A stretch of DNA of 64,000 nucleotides from JAAYAY01 sp964563135 (lineage in GTDB: Bacteria > Planctomycetota > Planctomycetia > Pirellulales > Thermoguttaceae). The notes below the pieces were generated by a model. The model saw only the letters and a program-made list of their open reading frames with translations, was not told the origin of the DNA and ran no database searches. The position numbers and the translations under genes were made by a program. Positions 9,501-17,007 of this stretch are shown here, piece by piece. Position 1 is the stretch's first letter; each line of letters starts with the position of its first letter. The stretch spans positions 1-64,000 of the forward strand of contig CAZLWV010000003.1 in NCBI GenBank assembly GCA_964563135.1, in the 5' to 3' direction.

Positions 9501-9927
9501 GGTTGATGACGACCTGGCCACTGTCGATTGCCCGGGCCGCCGGGTCACCTGGCCACAGATTGAAGAATCGCTCGTCGCACCCGATCAGGGTCACACGACC
9601 GGAGCGCCGAGCGGGAGCGATCCCGGCATTCTCGAGGCTCGCCTGCAGGATGATCGCCGGGACCGCCGCCGAGAAGTAGCGTTGAAACGGCCCTGAGCTG
9701 TTCATTTCGTCGCAGAGGCTGGCCTCGAAAAACTGCGGGGCCAGGAGCACCTGATCGATGCGACCGAGACGGTCGAGCGTCAGGTCGCGAAGGCTCCCTC
9801 GCATGGAATCGCCGACCAGGAGGGCCCCAGTGAGCACGGCGGTCGCCGCAACGACACCGAAGGCCACCGCCAGATTGGTCCGGCGATAGTGGAGGAGCGA
9901 TGCAAGCACGAATCGAAGCCTTGTCAT
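6517..9927 (-). CDS. very large ABC transporter permease with two FtsX domains
   Basis: A 1136-residue inner-membrane protein of the MacB/LolC-E/FtsX class. An N-terminal membrane segment (LAVAFGVVAATAVLTGALL) precedes a long extracytoplasmic MacB-like region. A first FtsX core lies at about residues 530-660 (LMLVVLLFRLGIEQRAESVGV...QAVGFTRRSI); after a second extracytoplasmic stretch comes a second FtsX core at the C-terminus (ERRRELALLRAVGFRR). Such proteins use a cytoplasmic ATPase to move lipids, lipoproteins or other hydrophobic cargo. The ATPase gene ends five bases upstream. It is the last gene of the reverse-strand terpenoid-like cluster, so a lipid or terpenoid cargo is a reasonable guess, not a demonstration. 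Confidence 0.88.
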   Translation of the reverse strand: MTRLRFVLASLLHYRRTNLAVAFGVVAATAVLTGALLVGDSMRGSLRDLTLDRLGRIDQVLLAPQFFEASLCDEMNSSGPFQRYFSAAVPAIILQASLENAGIAPARRSGRVTLIGCDERFFNLWPGDPAARAIDSGQVVINQPLAEELGLSGSDQEVLLRLPRIAAVPADSPLGRKDETIERSRLTVSEVIPAEGVGRFSMNPSQRLPRIAFVPLAWLQKRLDQRGEVNAVFVAGKEDRSAAPPQADAVLPASLAPGPADLGVSIQLVKHGYFNLTSRQMMLTDSVRSELVRAIGDRAVQPALTYLANAICCEDRQIPYSTITAVDFSDQPPLGPFLSPDGGAIAPLEPGQIALNSWAVGDLGAKVGDRIRIRYFQPESDDGSVVESETELRLAAIVKLEGAAADPDFTPEVEGVTDQLSIGDWDPPFPFDARVIRDRDEDYWDKHHATPKAFVSLATGRRLWGSRFGETTTLRVAPRGGESLQSFVAGLHLEPAAFGFRFQPLKREGLVASRGTTPFNVLFIAFSFFVIAAALMLVVLLFRLGIEQRAESVGVLQAVGFTRRSIAGLLATEGLLLAAVAAAAGTALGIAYAALMLAGLRTWWLAAVVTPFLRLHVEPVSLVSGYACGLLVSFGAILWTLWRSRHTSVARLLGGLFGDDTAIAPEKTTWTRWLSPAMLAVALMAALATSGLREEVRAGAFFGAGGLVLLACLLFVRRRLRSQATGPAVAVGRRNLLRLTIRTAARNPGRSTLSIGLIASTSFLIVAISAFHLDPTGQEPRVDSGNGGFAIVAQSGQPILYDPNSEDGRFNLGFSGGDSRLVAATRTFGLRVKAGDDASCLNLYQPRQPRILGLPGEFLRRGGFAWAASAAVSAEEKANPWLLLEKPVPAGNDSTPRVPVVIDVNTAMYALHLTGGVGQTYDIVDDQGRTIRLQVVGLLSNSIFQGDLLVAEDRLLQHFPQISGRRFFLIECPPDAADAVAAAWNRALGDFGLSTERTGDRLAGFLAVQNTYLSTFQSLGGLGLLLGTVGLAAAQLRNVLERRRELALLRAVGFRRATLGWLVLLENALLLLAGLGCGIAAAAIAVLPHLLAGSAAVPLESLSVMLLAILLVGLLASLLAVRATLRAPLVAALRGQ

Positions 9928-9932
9928 TTTCG

Positions 9933-10610
9933 TCAGTCACCCTCGTGGAGGCGTCCGTTGTCGAGAACCGTGCGCTGCTGCATGCGATGGGCAAGCGAGG
10001 AGCTGTGGGTGACGACGATGAGCATCGTCAGTTCGTCAGCCTGCAGTTCCAGAAGGAGGTCGGCAACCTGCGAGGCGGTGGTCTGGTCGAGATTGCCCGT
10101 CGGCTCGTCGGCCAGGACGAGCGCGGGGCAGCGTACGAGCGCCCGGGCAATGGCGGTGCGTTGACGTTGGCCACCGGAGAGTTCTGCGGGACGGTGGTCG
10201 AGGCGATCGTTGAGTCCAACCCGTTTGAGGAGGTAGCGAGCCCGCTCGACGTCTTCCGGTCGGGTGCGGCCGCCGGCAATGGTGGGAACGAGGACGTTTT
10301 CGAGGACCGAGCACTGGGGAAGGAGGTGGTGGTCCTGGAAAACGAATCCGATTTTCTGGCCGCGGAAGGCGGCCGCGGCCTTGTCGGACAGCTCCGCTGG
10401 GTTCTGACCGTCGAGGTAGATGGAGCCGGAGGTCGGGCGTTCGAGAGCCCCCAGGAGGTTGAGCAGCGTAGTCTTGCCCGATCCGCTGGGTCCGATCACC
10501 GCCAGATTGCGGCCCGACTCGAGCTGAAAGGAGACTTCCTGGAGAACAACCAGCGGTTCGGTGCGGGTGGGGAACTCCTTGGTGACGTTGTCGACGGTCA
10601 GTTGGGCCAT
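9933..10610 (-). CDS. ABC transporter ATP-binding protein (LolD/MacB type)
   Basis: A 225-residue ATPase that would power the large permease encoded five bases downstream. It has Walker A GPSGSGKTTLLNLL, the Q-loop in FVFQDHHLLPQ, the signature LSGGQRQRTAIARAL, and Walker B with the D-loop in LVLADEPTGNLD. The size and the HLLPQCSVLENV stretch are typical of the LolD/MacB/FtsE branch that works with FtsX-type permeases. It follows the small barrel-protein gene by 144 bases on the same strand, so it may belong to the same transcript or start its own. Confidence 0.92.
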   Translation of the reverse strand: MAQLTVDNVTKEFPTRTEPLVVLQEVSFQLESGRNLAVIGPSGSGKTTLLNLLGALERPTSGSIYLDGQNPAELSDKAAAAFRGQKIGFVFQDHHLLPQCSVLENVLVPTIAGGRTRPEDVERARYLLKRVGLNDRLDHRPAELSGGQRQRTAIARALVRCPALVLADEPTGNLDQTTASQVADLLLELQADELTMLIVVTHSSSLAHRMQQRTVLDNGRLHEGD

Positions 10611-10754
10611 GGCAATGTGGTTTTGAGGTTGAACGACGGAGCGAGGCAGGATGGCCGTTTATCGTAACGAAATGAGCAAGGATTGGGGAGCTGCCGGGTA
10701 TCGGAAAGGGGGAAAGGGCACGACCGCCTAGGGTGCCGTACATGCCGCATCGGT

Positions 10755-11717
10755 TCAATGGGGAAGCGGCTGCGGAATGGCTCCAGCGGCGAGGAGCGAC
10801 TTGACGGCAAGGCCGTAAAAGGTGTATTCGGTGTCGATCTCCGAGTCCCAGGGGCCCCCACGGAAACCACCGGTGATGATTTCCATGGAATCGACATAGC
10901 GTGCGGCGGCTGCGAGGTCGACCATCTGGAGCGAACTCAAGTCGGCCAGGGCGATCAGACCGGTACACGTGCTGAGCAGGTCACTTGCGGGGATAAGGGT
11001 GTTGGCACGGAGTCCACCGTCAGGAGCCTGCATCGAGGCAAGGAAGCCGGCCGTTTGGGCAGCCTCTGTGCCGTCCAGCACCGCAGCGCCGCCGTTCTCG
11101 AGGAGACGAAGCAGTCCCACGGCAGCAGCGGTGGGGTTGGTGCCGCTGCGTGCAACGGCTTCAAGTTCGACATAGCCTCCGTCCGGGCGGCGTCGCGAGC
11201 GAACCATCCCGATAAGTTCGCCGCGATCCTCGATCTTCGCGCCGATGAGGTCCAGACAGGCCACGGAGAGAAACGACTGGTAGGTGGAGCTGTGACCGCT
11301 CGCGGGGGTCTTGGCGAAGCCACCGTCGTGGCGGCGGAGTGGTTGGAGGAAACGGCGGATTGCGGCCTGCCGATCGATCCCGGCCTGGGCAAACACGTCG
11401 AGCCCGTGGGTGACTTCAAGAAGAACCGAGGAGAAGACAAGGGAGAGGAAATCGATGGCCGACAGATCGAGATCGAGACGGGCGCGGAGGAAACGGACAA
11501 CCTTGCCGGCGGCCTCTTCGGTCAAAGCTCCCAGGAGCATCAGGCCGCGAAGGGCGAAACCCGTGTAATAGAGGTCGCTCTGGCCCTGACGGCCGGCGAA
11601 ACCGCCATCGTCGCGGTGCCGCGCCGCGAGAAAAGCGGCGTGACGGTGGCGAGACTCCTCCGGCAACTGCATCGCTCCGCCAGCCAGCCGAAGGGTCAGG
11701 GCTCCCAGGTACGACAT
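10755..11717 (-). CDS. prenyltransferase / squalene-oxidase-repeat (alpha-barrel) protein
   Basis: A 320-residue single alpha/alpha-barrel protein related to the beta subunit of protein prenyltransferases and to one domain of squalene-hopene cyclase. Repeats ending in DGGF or DGGY/DGGL recur (HRDDGGFAG, RRHDGGFAKT, RRPDGGYVE, QAPDGGLRA, ITGGFRGGPWD). I do not see the Asp/Cys/His zinc triad of true protein prenyltransferases: the expected His near the C-terminus is replaced in DTEYTFYGL. There is also no DxDD motif. It is likely a barrel protein of unknown activity, perhaps a partner of the full-length cyclase encoded upstream. Its ATG overlaps the glycosyltransferase stop (ATGA), so the two are coupled. 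Confidence 0.8.
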   Translation of the reverse strand: MSYLGALTLRLAGGAMQLPEESRHRHAAFLAARHRDDGGFAGRQGQSDLYYTGFALRGLMLLGALTEEAAGKVVRFLRARLDLDLSAIDFLSLVFSSVLLEVTHGLDVFAQAGIDRQAAIRRFLQPLRRHDGGFAKTPASGHSSTYQSFLSVACLDLIGAKIEDRGELIGMVRSRRRPDGGYVELEAVARSGTNPTAAAVGLLRLLENGGAAVLDGTEAAQTAGFLASMQAPDGGLRANTLIPASDLLSTCTGLIALADLSSLQMVDLAAAARYVDSMEIITGGFRGGPWDSEIDTEYTFYGLAVKSLLAAGAIPQPLPH

Positions 11718-13087
11718 CAGCGAACCTCCGAAGACAGACTGCCGCCCGCTGCCTGCCGGTTGCGGAGGAGGCTGGCATACAGGGCCGCGGTCCGCGAAGC
11801 CAGAAGCCGGTCATGATAGCGGTCACGAACCGCCTCCAGTCCGCGCCGTCCGAGTCTCGCGGCGAGCTCACGACTACCGGCCAGATGGAGAATCGCGGCG
11901 GCGAGAGACTCCGCACTTCCTGGGTCGAACAGCAATCCACCCCCGGTGTCGGCCGCCAGTTCCGGGAAGGCGCCGGCATCGGGAGCGATCACCGGCCGGC
12001 CGTTGGCCCAGGCTTCGAGGGCAACCATGCCCTTGCTCTCGGGGAATACCGAGGGGAGGCAGACCACATCGACCGACCGGAGAAAGGCGATCTTGCCGGC
12101 CCGGTCGGGCGATCCGAGGTATCGAAACCGGCCACGCAGCCCGGCATGTTCGAATCGGCGTTCCACATCGCGGAGGTAGCGTCGGTCTTGGGGGCCGAGA
12201 TAACCCGCAGCATCGAGGACAAACGGGTAACCAGGCGATCGCTGGGCGAAGACCACAAGGGCGTCTGCCAGAAGGTGGAGGCCCTTATCGTGGCAGATTC
12301 GTGAGAAGTACCCGATTCGGAGCGTCTCTCGAGCCGACGGGTCGGGCTGGGAGAATGGGGGTTCCGATGCCGCCGCATGACCGGCCAGCTTGAGCCCCGG
12401 GGGAATGACGTGGAGGGTCTGAACCGGGATATTGAGATAGTCGGCCATGCGGTGGGCAAAGTACCGATTCAATGCGACGAGGGCATCCATCGACTGTGCC
12501 GCACGCTGCAACTCCCGCCGCGTCTGGCCGGCATAGGGTTCGGGAAGTCTTTCGATGAAGCTATCCTCGCCGGTGAGGCTCACGACAACGGGCACATTCA
12601 ATCCGGCCCGGATTGGCTCGGCGAGGCCAGCAAGCAGGACATTGGAGAGATGGACGACATGGATCTTGGGAATCGCGGCCAGAAGATCCAGCAGTTTATG
12701 GAGTTCCTTGGCCTGGCGGCCAGCCGGACCGCGAAGCATCGAGACGGTGAGCGCACCGAGTCGGGCGGCGTCGGTCTTGCCAGTCCAGCGACTTGCCCAT
12801 CGGACCAGTCCGGGATGATCGAGCCAGTGGTCAAGGAATGCGGGCGCCTTTCGGAAGAGTGGAAATCTCTCCTGGAGAAAGACGTTGAGACCGCCAAAGG
12901 CGAGCCTTTCCTGGCGAACGGAATCTCCGTCGGTCCGCACAGGGGTGTAGAGAGGCACCAACATCACATCGTGCCCCGCCTCGAGGAGGGCCGCGGCCAG
13001 CGAATTGCCGTGCAGACAACTCCCACAGTACATACCCCCAGCGCCGGAAATGATCTGCACCACGGAGAGGGGAGAGCAGCGGTTCAT
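11717..13087 (-). CDS. family 4-type glycosyltransferase
   Basis: A 456-residue GT-B glycosyltransferase. The N-terminal domain opens with VVQIISGAGGMYCGSC and the GHDVMLVPLYTP region. The C-terminal nucleotide-sugar domain has RIGYFSRICHDKGLHLLADAL and the family EX7E region in ESKGMVALEAWANGRPVI. These enzymes move a sugar from a nucleotide donor to a lipid, sugar or small molecule. An in-frame start at 13192 would add 35 residues that look noncoding, so the ATG at 13087 is preferred, though no clear Shine-Dalgarno precedes it. The position between a prenyl synthase fusion and a cyclase-like barrel suggests glycosylation of an isoprenoid; this is inference. Confidence 0.87.
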   Translation of the reverse strand: MNRCSPLSVVQIISGAGGMYCGSCLHGNSLAAALLEAGHDVMLVPLYTPVRTDGDSVRQERLAFGGLNVFLQERFPLFRKAPAFLDHWLDHPGLVRWASRWTGKTDAARLGALTVSMLRGPAGRQAKELHKLLDLLAAIPKIHVVHLSNVLLAGLAEPIRAGLNVPVVVSLTGEDSFIERLPEPYAGQTRRELQRAAQSMDALVALNRYFAHRMADYLNIPVQTLHVIPPGLKLAGHAAASEPPFSQPDPSARETLRIGYFSRICHDKGLHLLADALVVFAQRSPGYPFVLDAAGYLGPQDRRYLRDVERRFEHAGLRGRFRYLGSPDRAGKIAFLRSVDVVCLPSVFPESKGMVALEAWANGRPVIAPDAGAFPELAADTGGGLLFDPGSAESLAAAILHLAGSRELAARLGRRGLEAVRDRYHDRLLASRTAALYASLLRNRQAAGGSLSSEVR

Positions 13088-13227
13088 GTCGACCCGAAAA
13101 ACATGGAATCCGAAGTACAAAGGCCGGAGACTCAGGATCTGGCCGGCGGGAGATGGGGTGAACCGGTGATCCATCCCGGCCGTCATGGTCAAGTCCGACC
13201 CACGGTTCCTGAAGCGGCCTTGTCCAA

Positions 13228-15015
13228 TCAGTAACCCAGGATCGTATCGACGAAGTAGTGGAGCAACTTGCGGAATGATTCGGGCTGGACGGCGTCGGCC
13301 ACCTGACGGGCGCGGTCGGCGTGTTTCTGGACGAGCCGACGGGCCTTGGCAAATGCCCCGGTTCGGCAGTAGAGGTCGTGGATCCGTCGAACCAGCCGCT
13401 CGTCGCTCTCCGAACGGCCTTCGGCACCCGACGCCAGATCCCCCCGCTGGGCGTCGGTGGCAGTCTCGAGGGCCAGTGCCCAGAGTATCGTGGGCCGGCC
13501 CCCGATCACATCCGTACCTGGGTGCTGCTTGTTGGCGGGGTCGGCGGTCCAGTCGTCCAGATCGTTGCGGATCTGGAACGCAACGCCAAGATGGCGCGAG
13601 AAACGGGCCACTGCGTCGCGGCAGGAGTCGGCCGGTCCGGCGAGCCGGATTCCCGAAAAGAGCGCCGCTTCAAATGCAGGGGCGGTCTTCAGAGCGTAGA
13701 TCTTCAGCGCGTCGAGGGGGCCCAACGCCTTGTCGCCTCCGGCGCGCCAGGCCAGCTCAGCTCCCTGCCCTTCGCACAAACGGGTGTGGGCTTGCCCAAG
13801 GGCAGCAAGTATGTCGGCCACAGCCTCCGCACCGAGCGGATCGCGTTGAGAGGCAACCAGTCGATAGCCCAGTCCGATCAGATAATCGCCCACGTTGATG
13901 GCAGTGGCCATGCCGTGCTGGCGGTGGATTGTCTGTTTTCCATAGCGGAACGGGTCGTCGTCTTCGATGTCGTCGTGGACGAGGGAGGCCTTGTGAAACA
14001 ATTCGATCGCCAAGGCGACCCGCTTGATGGAATCGGGAAGGCCGGCAATGTGCTCGTGGCCGTTGGGGCCCCAGCCGTGTCCACCAGTCAGCGCGTCGTA
14101 GGACGCCAGGGTGATAAAGGGACGGAAGTACTTGCCACCACGGGCGAGAAACTCCCGGGCCAGGATCTCGGTGGAGGCAATCGGCGGCAGCGCAGAGGAT
14201 CGCGACTTCAGGAATTCGGGGGACGACTCACCATCGCCACGTTCGGCCGGAAGCAGGCGGGCCAGCTCCTGCGGCTCGAACATGCCGGCCGCTGCCCGGA
14301 GGAGATGGACCTGCGTTCTGGTAGGCTGGCAGCTGGGGCGATACGGTGTGTCGATCATCGCCAGAGCCCAGGCCTCGTCCGTCGACGTGTTACGACATGC
14401 AGAGGAATGGAGGGGCACCGCCATGGCCGGCAGGCCGGTCATGAGGATCTTGTCGAGGGCCTTTTCGAGCGAGTTGAGACAGCCAATCCCGAGAACCGCA
14501 TCGGCCTTGCCCTGGAGGATCAATTGCAGAACAATTGGCGAGCCTTCCGCAATCAACACCTGGTAACCTTTCTCCCTGCCGAGGGCACGCCACTGGCTCA
14601 GCGAACAGCCGCCGCAGTCTTCGCAGACAAGGCCGAATTCGTTGTAGCTCGCGGGGCAGACTTCTTCATTTCGCATGCAATGGGGAAGCAGGAGAAGCCG
14701 CCTGCAAAAGGGCGTCGCTTCGATGCGATCGCGCCAATAGGCACTGGAAAAAACGACCATGGTCCAGCCCAGGTAGCTCTCCGGAAGACCGAGCTGGGCG
14801 AGGATTTCGCGAGCGCAGGCGTCGATCCGGTGACGAACGAGCGGCTCGGTCCGATCCAGTCCGGCAACGTGCCTCTCCACGGCCGCACGAATCGCCTCCC
14901 GCAACTCGACAGGCTGGGGAACTTGTTTCAGGTGGGCAGTTCCGCCATATGCCTCGGCCGCCGGGAGGGTGCCTTCGCGAAGGACAGGTTGGTCTGGAGT
15001 AGGAACGATGGCCAC
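13228..15015 (-). CDS. DUF116 domain fused to a polyprenyl diphosphate synthase
   Basis: A 595-residue two-domain protein. Residues about 60-225 match DUF116, with the Cys-rich run LLPHCMRNEEVC...CEDCGGC (cysteines at 113, 120, 131, 134, 137) and IGCLNSLEKALDKI; the spacing suggests a metal or Fe-S site. Residues about 280-595 are a trans-isoprenyl diphosphate synthase: GGKYFRPF, the first Asp-rich motif DDIEDDD at 348-354, EGQGAELAW, ALKTAP, and a second motif QIRNDLDDW at 481-489 whose first Asp is replaced by Asn484. It would build an allylic diphosphate chain for the neighbouring cyclase. What DUF116 adds is unknown. It lies 57 bases after the cyclase gene on the same strand. Confidence 0.87.
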   Translation of the reverse strand: MAIVPTPDQPVLREGTLPAAEAYGGTAHLKQVPQPVELREAIRAAVERHVAGLDRTEPLVRHRIDACAREILAQLGLPESYLGWTMVVFSSAYWRDRIEATPFCRRLLLLPHCMRNEEVCPASYNEFGLVCEDCGGCSLSQWRALGREKGYQVLIAEGSPIVLQLILQGKADAVLGIGCLNSLEKALDKILMTGLPAMAVPLHSSACRNTSTDEAWALAMIDTPYRPSCQPTRTQVHLLRAAAGMFEPQELARLLPAERGDGESSPEFLKSRSSALPPIASTEILAREFLARGGKYFRPFITLASYDALTGGHGWGPNGHEHIAGLPDSIKRVALAIELFHKASLVHDDIEDDDPFRYGKQTIHRQHGMATAINVGDYLIGLGYRLVASQRDPLGAEAVADILAALGQAHTRLCEGQGAELAWRAGGDKALGPLDALKIYALKTAPAFEAALFSGIRLAGPADSCRDAVARFSRHLGVAFQIRNDLDDWTADPANKQHPGTDVIGGRPTILWALALETATDAQRGDLASGAEGRSESDERLVRRIHDLYCRTGAFAKARRLVQKHADRARQVADAVQPESFRKLLHYFVDTILGY

Positions 15016-15072
15016 CGTTGCTGTCTCGCTTGCGGTCGTTCTGTGCCAGGGATGGGGGAGAATACGGCGTTG

Positions 15073-16836
15073 TCAGGTCACCGACAATGCCTGACGGAGG
15101 GTGGAGACCGTGAAAACCAAAGGATACAACTTCTCATAATACCATAGGCGGGCGAAGTAAAAACCGATCGGGGTGGGATCGCGATGGCGGTCTTCCTCAA
15201 CGGCACAGACCAGCCACTCAAGTCCTTTGTGGACAACTGGTTGCGCCGATTGGACATCAACCGATGCGAGGAGGGCTTCCAGGGCAACGGCCGTTTCTTC
15301 CACCGAGGACACCTCCCCAGACGGCGCCGACCCCCACCCGCCGTCACCGCGCTGCTGGCCGGCAAGGAAACGAAATCCGTTCCTCGCAGCTTCCGTGCCC
15401 AACTGATCGAGATCACGGTAGGCCAAGAGGACCCTTGCAGTACCGTACACCGGATTCTCCTCATCCTGGCAGTACTGATTGCCGAACCAGAGCGGTACCC
15501 AACTGCCGTCGGCTCGTTGCTGCCGCTGGAGGAATCCGAAGCCGCGGGCGATCGCCCGACCGATGCGGGCAGGCTCGAACTGCGTCCATGCCTGGAGGGC
15601 CCTGAGAACGTGGGCGGTCAGGTCGGTGCTGCTGCGATCGAAGGGGAGCTTTCCCCAGCCCCGGCAGAATGTGGGCCAGCCGCCGTTGCCGTTCTGCAGA
15701 CCGAGGAGCCAGCCGACCCCCAGGCGAGCCGCGCTTTCGATCCGTTTTCGCTGTTCATCCGTCGCATAGGGCCGAAGCTTCGCCAGGGCAAGCATGGCTC
15801 CCGGCGTATCGTCGCCATCGGGAACGGCACCGCTCAGATCCGTCCATCCCCATCCCCCAGGATCGGCATTGGTGAAGGGATGGCGCAGGCGGTGCTGGCA
15901 GTTCAGCAGCCAATCCAGGCACCCGGCACCAAGGCCCCGCATCTGGTCCTCGGGCAGGGCGTTGATGGAGAGACTGGTGACCCAGGTGGCAAGGTTCGTG
16001 TCGATGGGCCAGGAACCATCCTCGCGAACCGACTCGACAAGAAACTGTACTCCCCGGCGAACAATGGGGTGTTCTACCCTTCCCACACTCGACAGGCTCA
16101 TCACCACAAAACTGGTCAAAGGGGTTGCTTCCAGGAAGCCTCCACTTTCGGGCTGCATGCGTTCCACGGCACGAAGGCTGGGCTGGACAGCCAGACGGCG
16201 TGCAACTCGCGTCAGCGGATTGACGGGTTCCTTGTGGAAATAGCGAACCTGCCCGATGGCAACCAGGGCGGGAAGGGCGTAGCTGACGACAGGCAGGCGG
16301 AGGAATCGATAGAAACGGTGAGGGAAGCACGCCAGTTCAAACGGAAGAGGCGACACCGAATGCCAAGGTACCAGGCCTGCCAGAGCGCAGTTGCTGAGAA
16401 TTGGGACGGCAAAAGTCTTGTCACGCCCATAGCGCCGTTTGAGACCGGCAATCCCACCCTGGTTTGCCAGATAGGCCTCGGCTGACTGGAGCGACTGTCG
16501 AAACTCGGCGCTGCGGCCCGCCAGGTGGATGGCAGCCCGGGCCAGCATGGTCGTCGCGATGTTGGAAAGACTGCGGTCGGTATCGCCCCAGCCTCCGTCG
16601 GCGTTCTGGATGCGGCCGATATAGCCAAGACCTCGATCGACCAACAGGCGGAGACGCTCGGCCTGGGCCAGTGGTTCGCTGGCCCGCAGGACGCAGGACA
16701 GGGCGCTGACGGCGGTGGCGGTCGACAGAGCTGAACTGCAGAGCCGCCCTTCCCAGTGGCCGGAAGGAAGACGCTCGGCCTGCAGATCGGCAAGGGCCTT
16801 CTGGTAGGCCTTTTTGAGGCGGCAGCGATCGATCAT
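15073..16836 (-). CDS. squalene-hopene cyclase-like class II terpene cyclase
   Basis: A 587-residue triterpene-cyclase-family protein. QW-type repeats occur along the chain (IQNADGGWGD, REDGSW, LQNGNGGW, QQRADGSW, QQRGDGGWG). The catalytic class II motif is VPDGDDTPGA, DGDD at residues 340-343, matching the DxDD acid of hopene cyclases. The C-terminal end PTPIGFYFARLWYY...VFTVSTLRQAL follows the family closely. The sequence is divergent, so the substrate may be squalene or another isoprenoid. An upstream start at 16887 lies at the predicted transcription start, so 16836 is preferred. It is the first gene of the reverse-strand cluster and is divergent from a radical SAM gene. Confidence 0.85.
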   Translation of the reverse strand: MIDRCRLKKAYQKALADLQAERLPSGHWEGRLCSSALSTATAVSALSCVLRASEPLAQAERLRLLVDRGLGYIGRIQNADGGWGDTDRSLSNIATTMLARAAIHLAGRSAEFRQSLQSAEAYLANQGGIAGLKRRYGRDKTFAVPILSNCALAGLVPWHSVSPLPFELACFPHRFYRFLRLPVVSYALPALVAIGQVRYFHKEPVNPLTRVARRLAVQPSLRAVERMQPESGGFLEATPLTSFVVMSLSSVGRVEHPIVRRGVQFLVESVREDGSWPIDTNLATWVTSLSINALPEDQMRGLGAGCLDWLLNCQHRLRHPFTNADPGGWGWTDLSGAVPDGDDTPGAMLALAKLRPYATDEQRKRIESAARLGVGWLLGLQNGNGGWPTFCRGWGKLPFDRSSTDLTAHVLRALQAWTQFEPARIGRAIARGFGFLQRQQRADGSWVPLWFGNQYCQDEENPVYGTARVLLAYRDLDQLGTEAARNGFRFLAGQQRGDGGWGSAPSGEVSSVEETAVALEALLASVDVQSAQPVVHKGLEWLVCAVEEDRHRDPTPIGFYFARLWYYEKLYPLVFTVSTLRQALSVT

Positions 16837-16892
16837 GCGGAGACCCACGGAGGGGATGGACTCTCTGGCTGGCCAGCGGGCGAACACGTCCT

Positions 16893-16921
16893 ATGATTTC
16901 CGCCAGGAACGTGCCTGTCAA
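16893..16921 (-). promoter_or_regulatory. sigma70-like promoter of the terpenoid-like operon
   Basis: On the reverse strand a perfect TTGACA (complement of 16916-16921) is followed after 17 bases by AATCAT (complement of 16893-16898; four of six consensus). Transcription would begin near 16886, about 50 bases before the cyclase ATG at 16836. Confidence 0.5.
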
Positions 16922-16928
16922 ACGACAG
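16915..16928. promoter_or_regulatory. palindromic operator candidate overlapping the -35
   Basis: CTGTC-AAAC-GACAG is a perfect inverted repeat (5-bp arms, 4-base spacer) that covers the reverse-strand -35 hexamer and lies about 50 bases upstream of the forward TATAAT. A repressor bound here would block the cyclase operon and could also affect the divergent radical SAM gene. Confidence 0.4.
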
Positions 16929-16974
16929 CCCCCGCTAGTGGGTGCCACATTCGAGACGGGAGCCCGGTGGGCAG

Positions 16975-16980
16975 TATAAT
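16975..16980 (+). promoter_or_regulatory. -10 element of the radical SAM gene
   Basis: A perfect TATAAT 28 bases before the ATG at 17008. The best -35 is the weak TTCGAG at 16950-16955 with a long 19-base spacer, so the promoter may need an activator. Confidence 0.45.
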
Positions 16981-17007
16981 GCTGGTTTGGAGTGCGGATT
17001 ACTTCGG

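Noticed and set aside
10755..11717. Protein prenyltransferase beta subunit
   Set aside because: The barrel repeats fit, but the zinc Asp/Cys/His set is not present, and bacteria lack the usual protein substrates.
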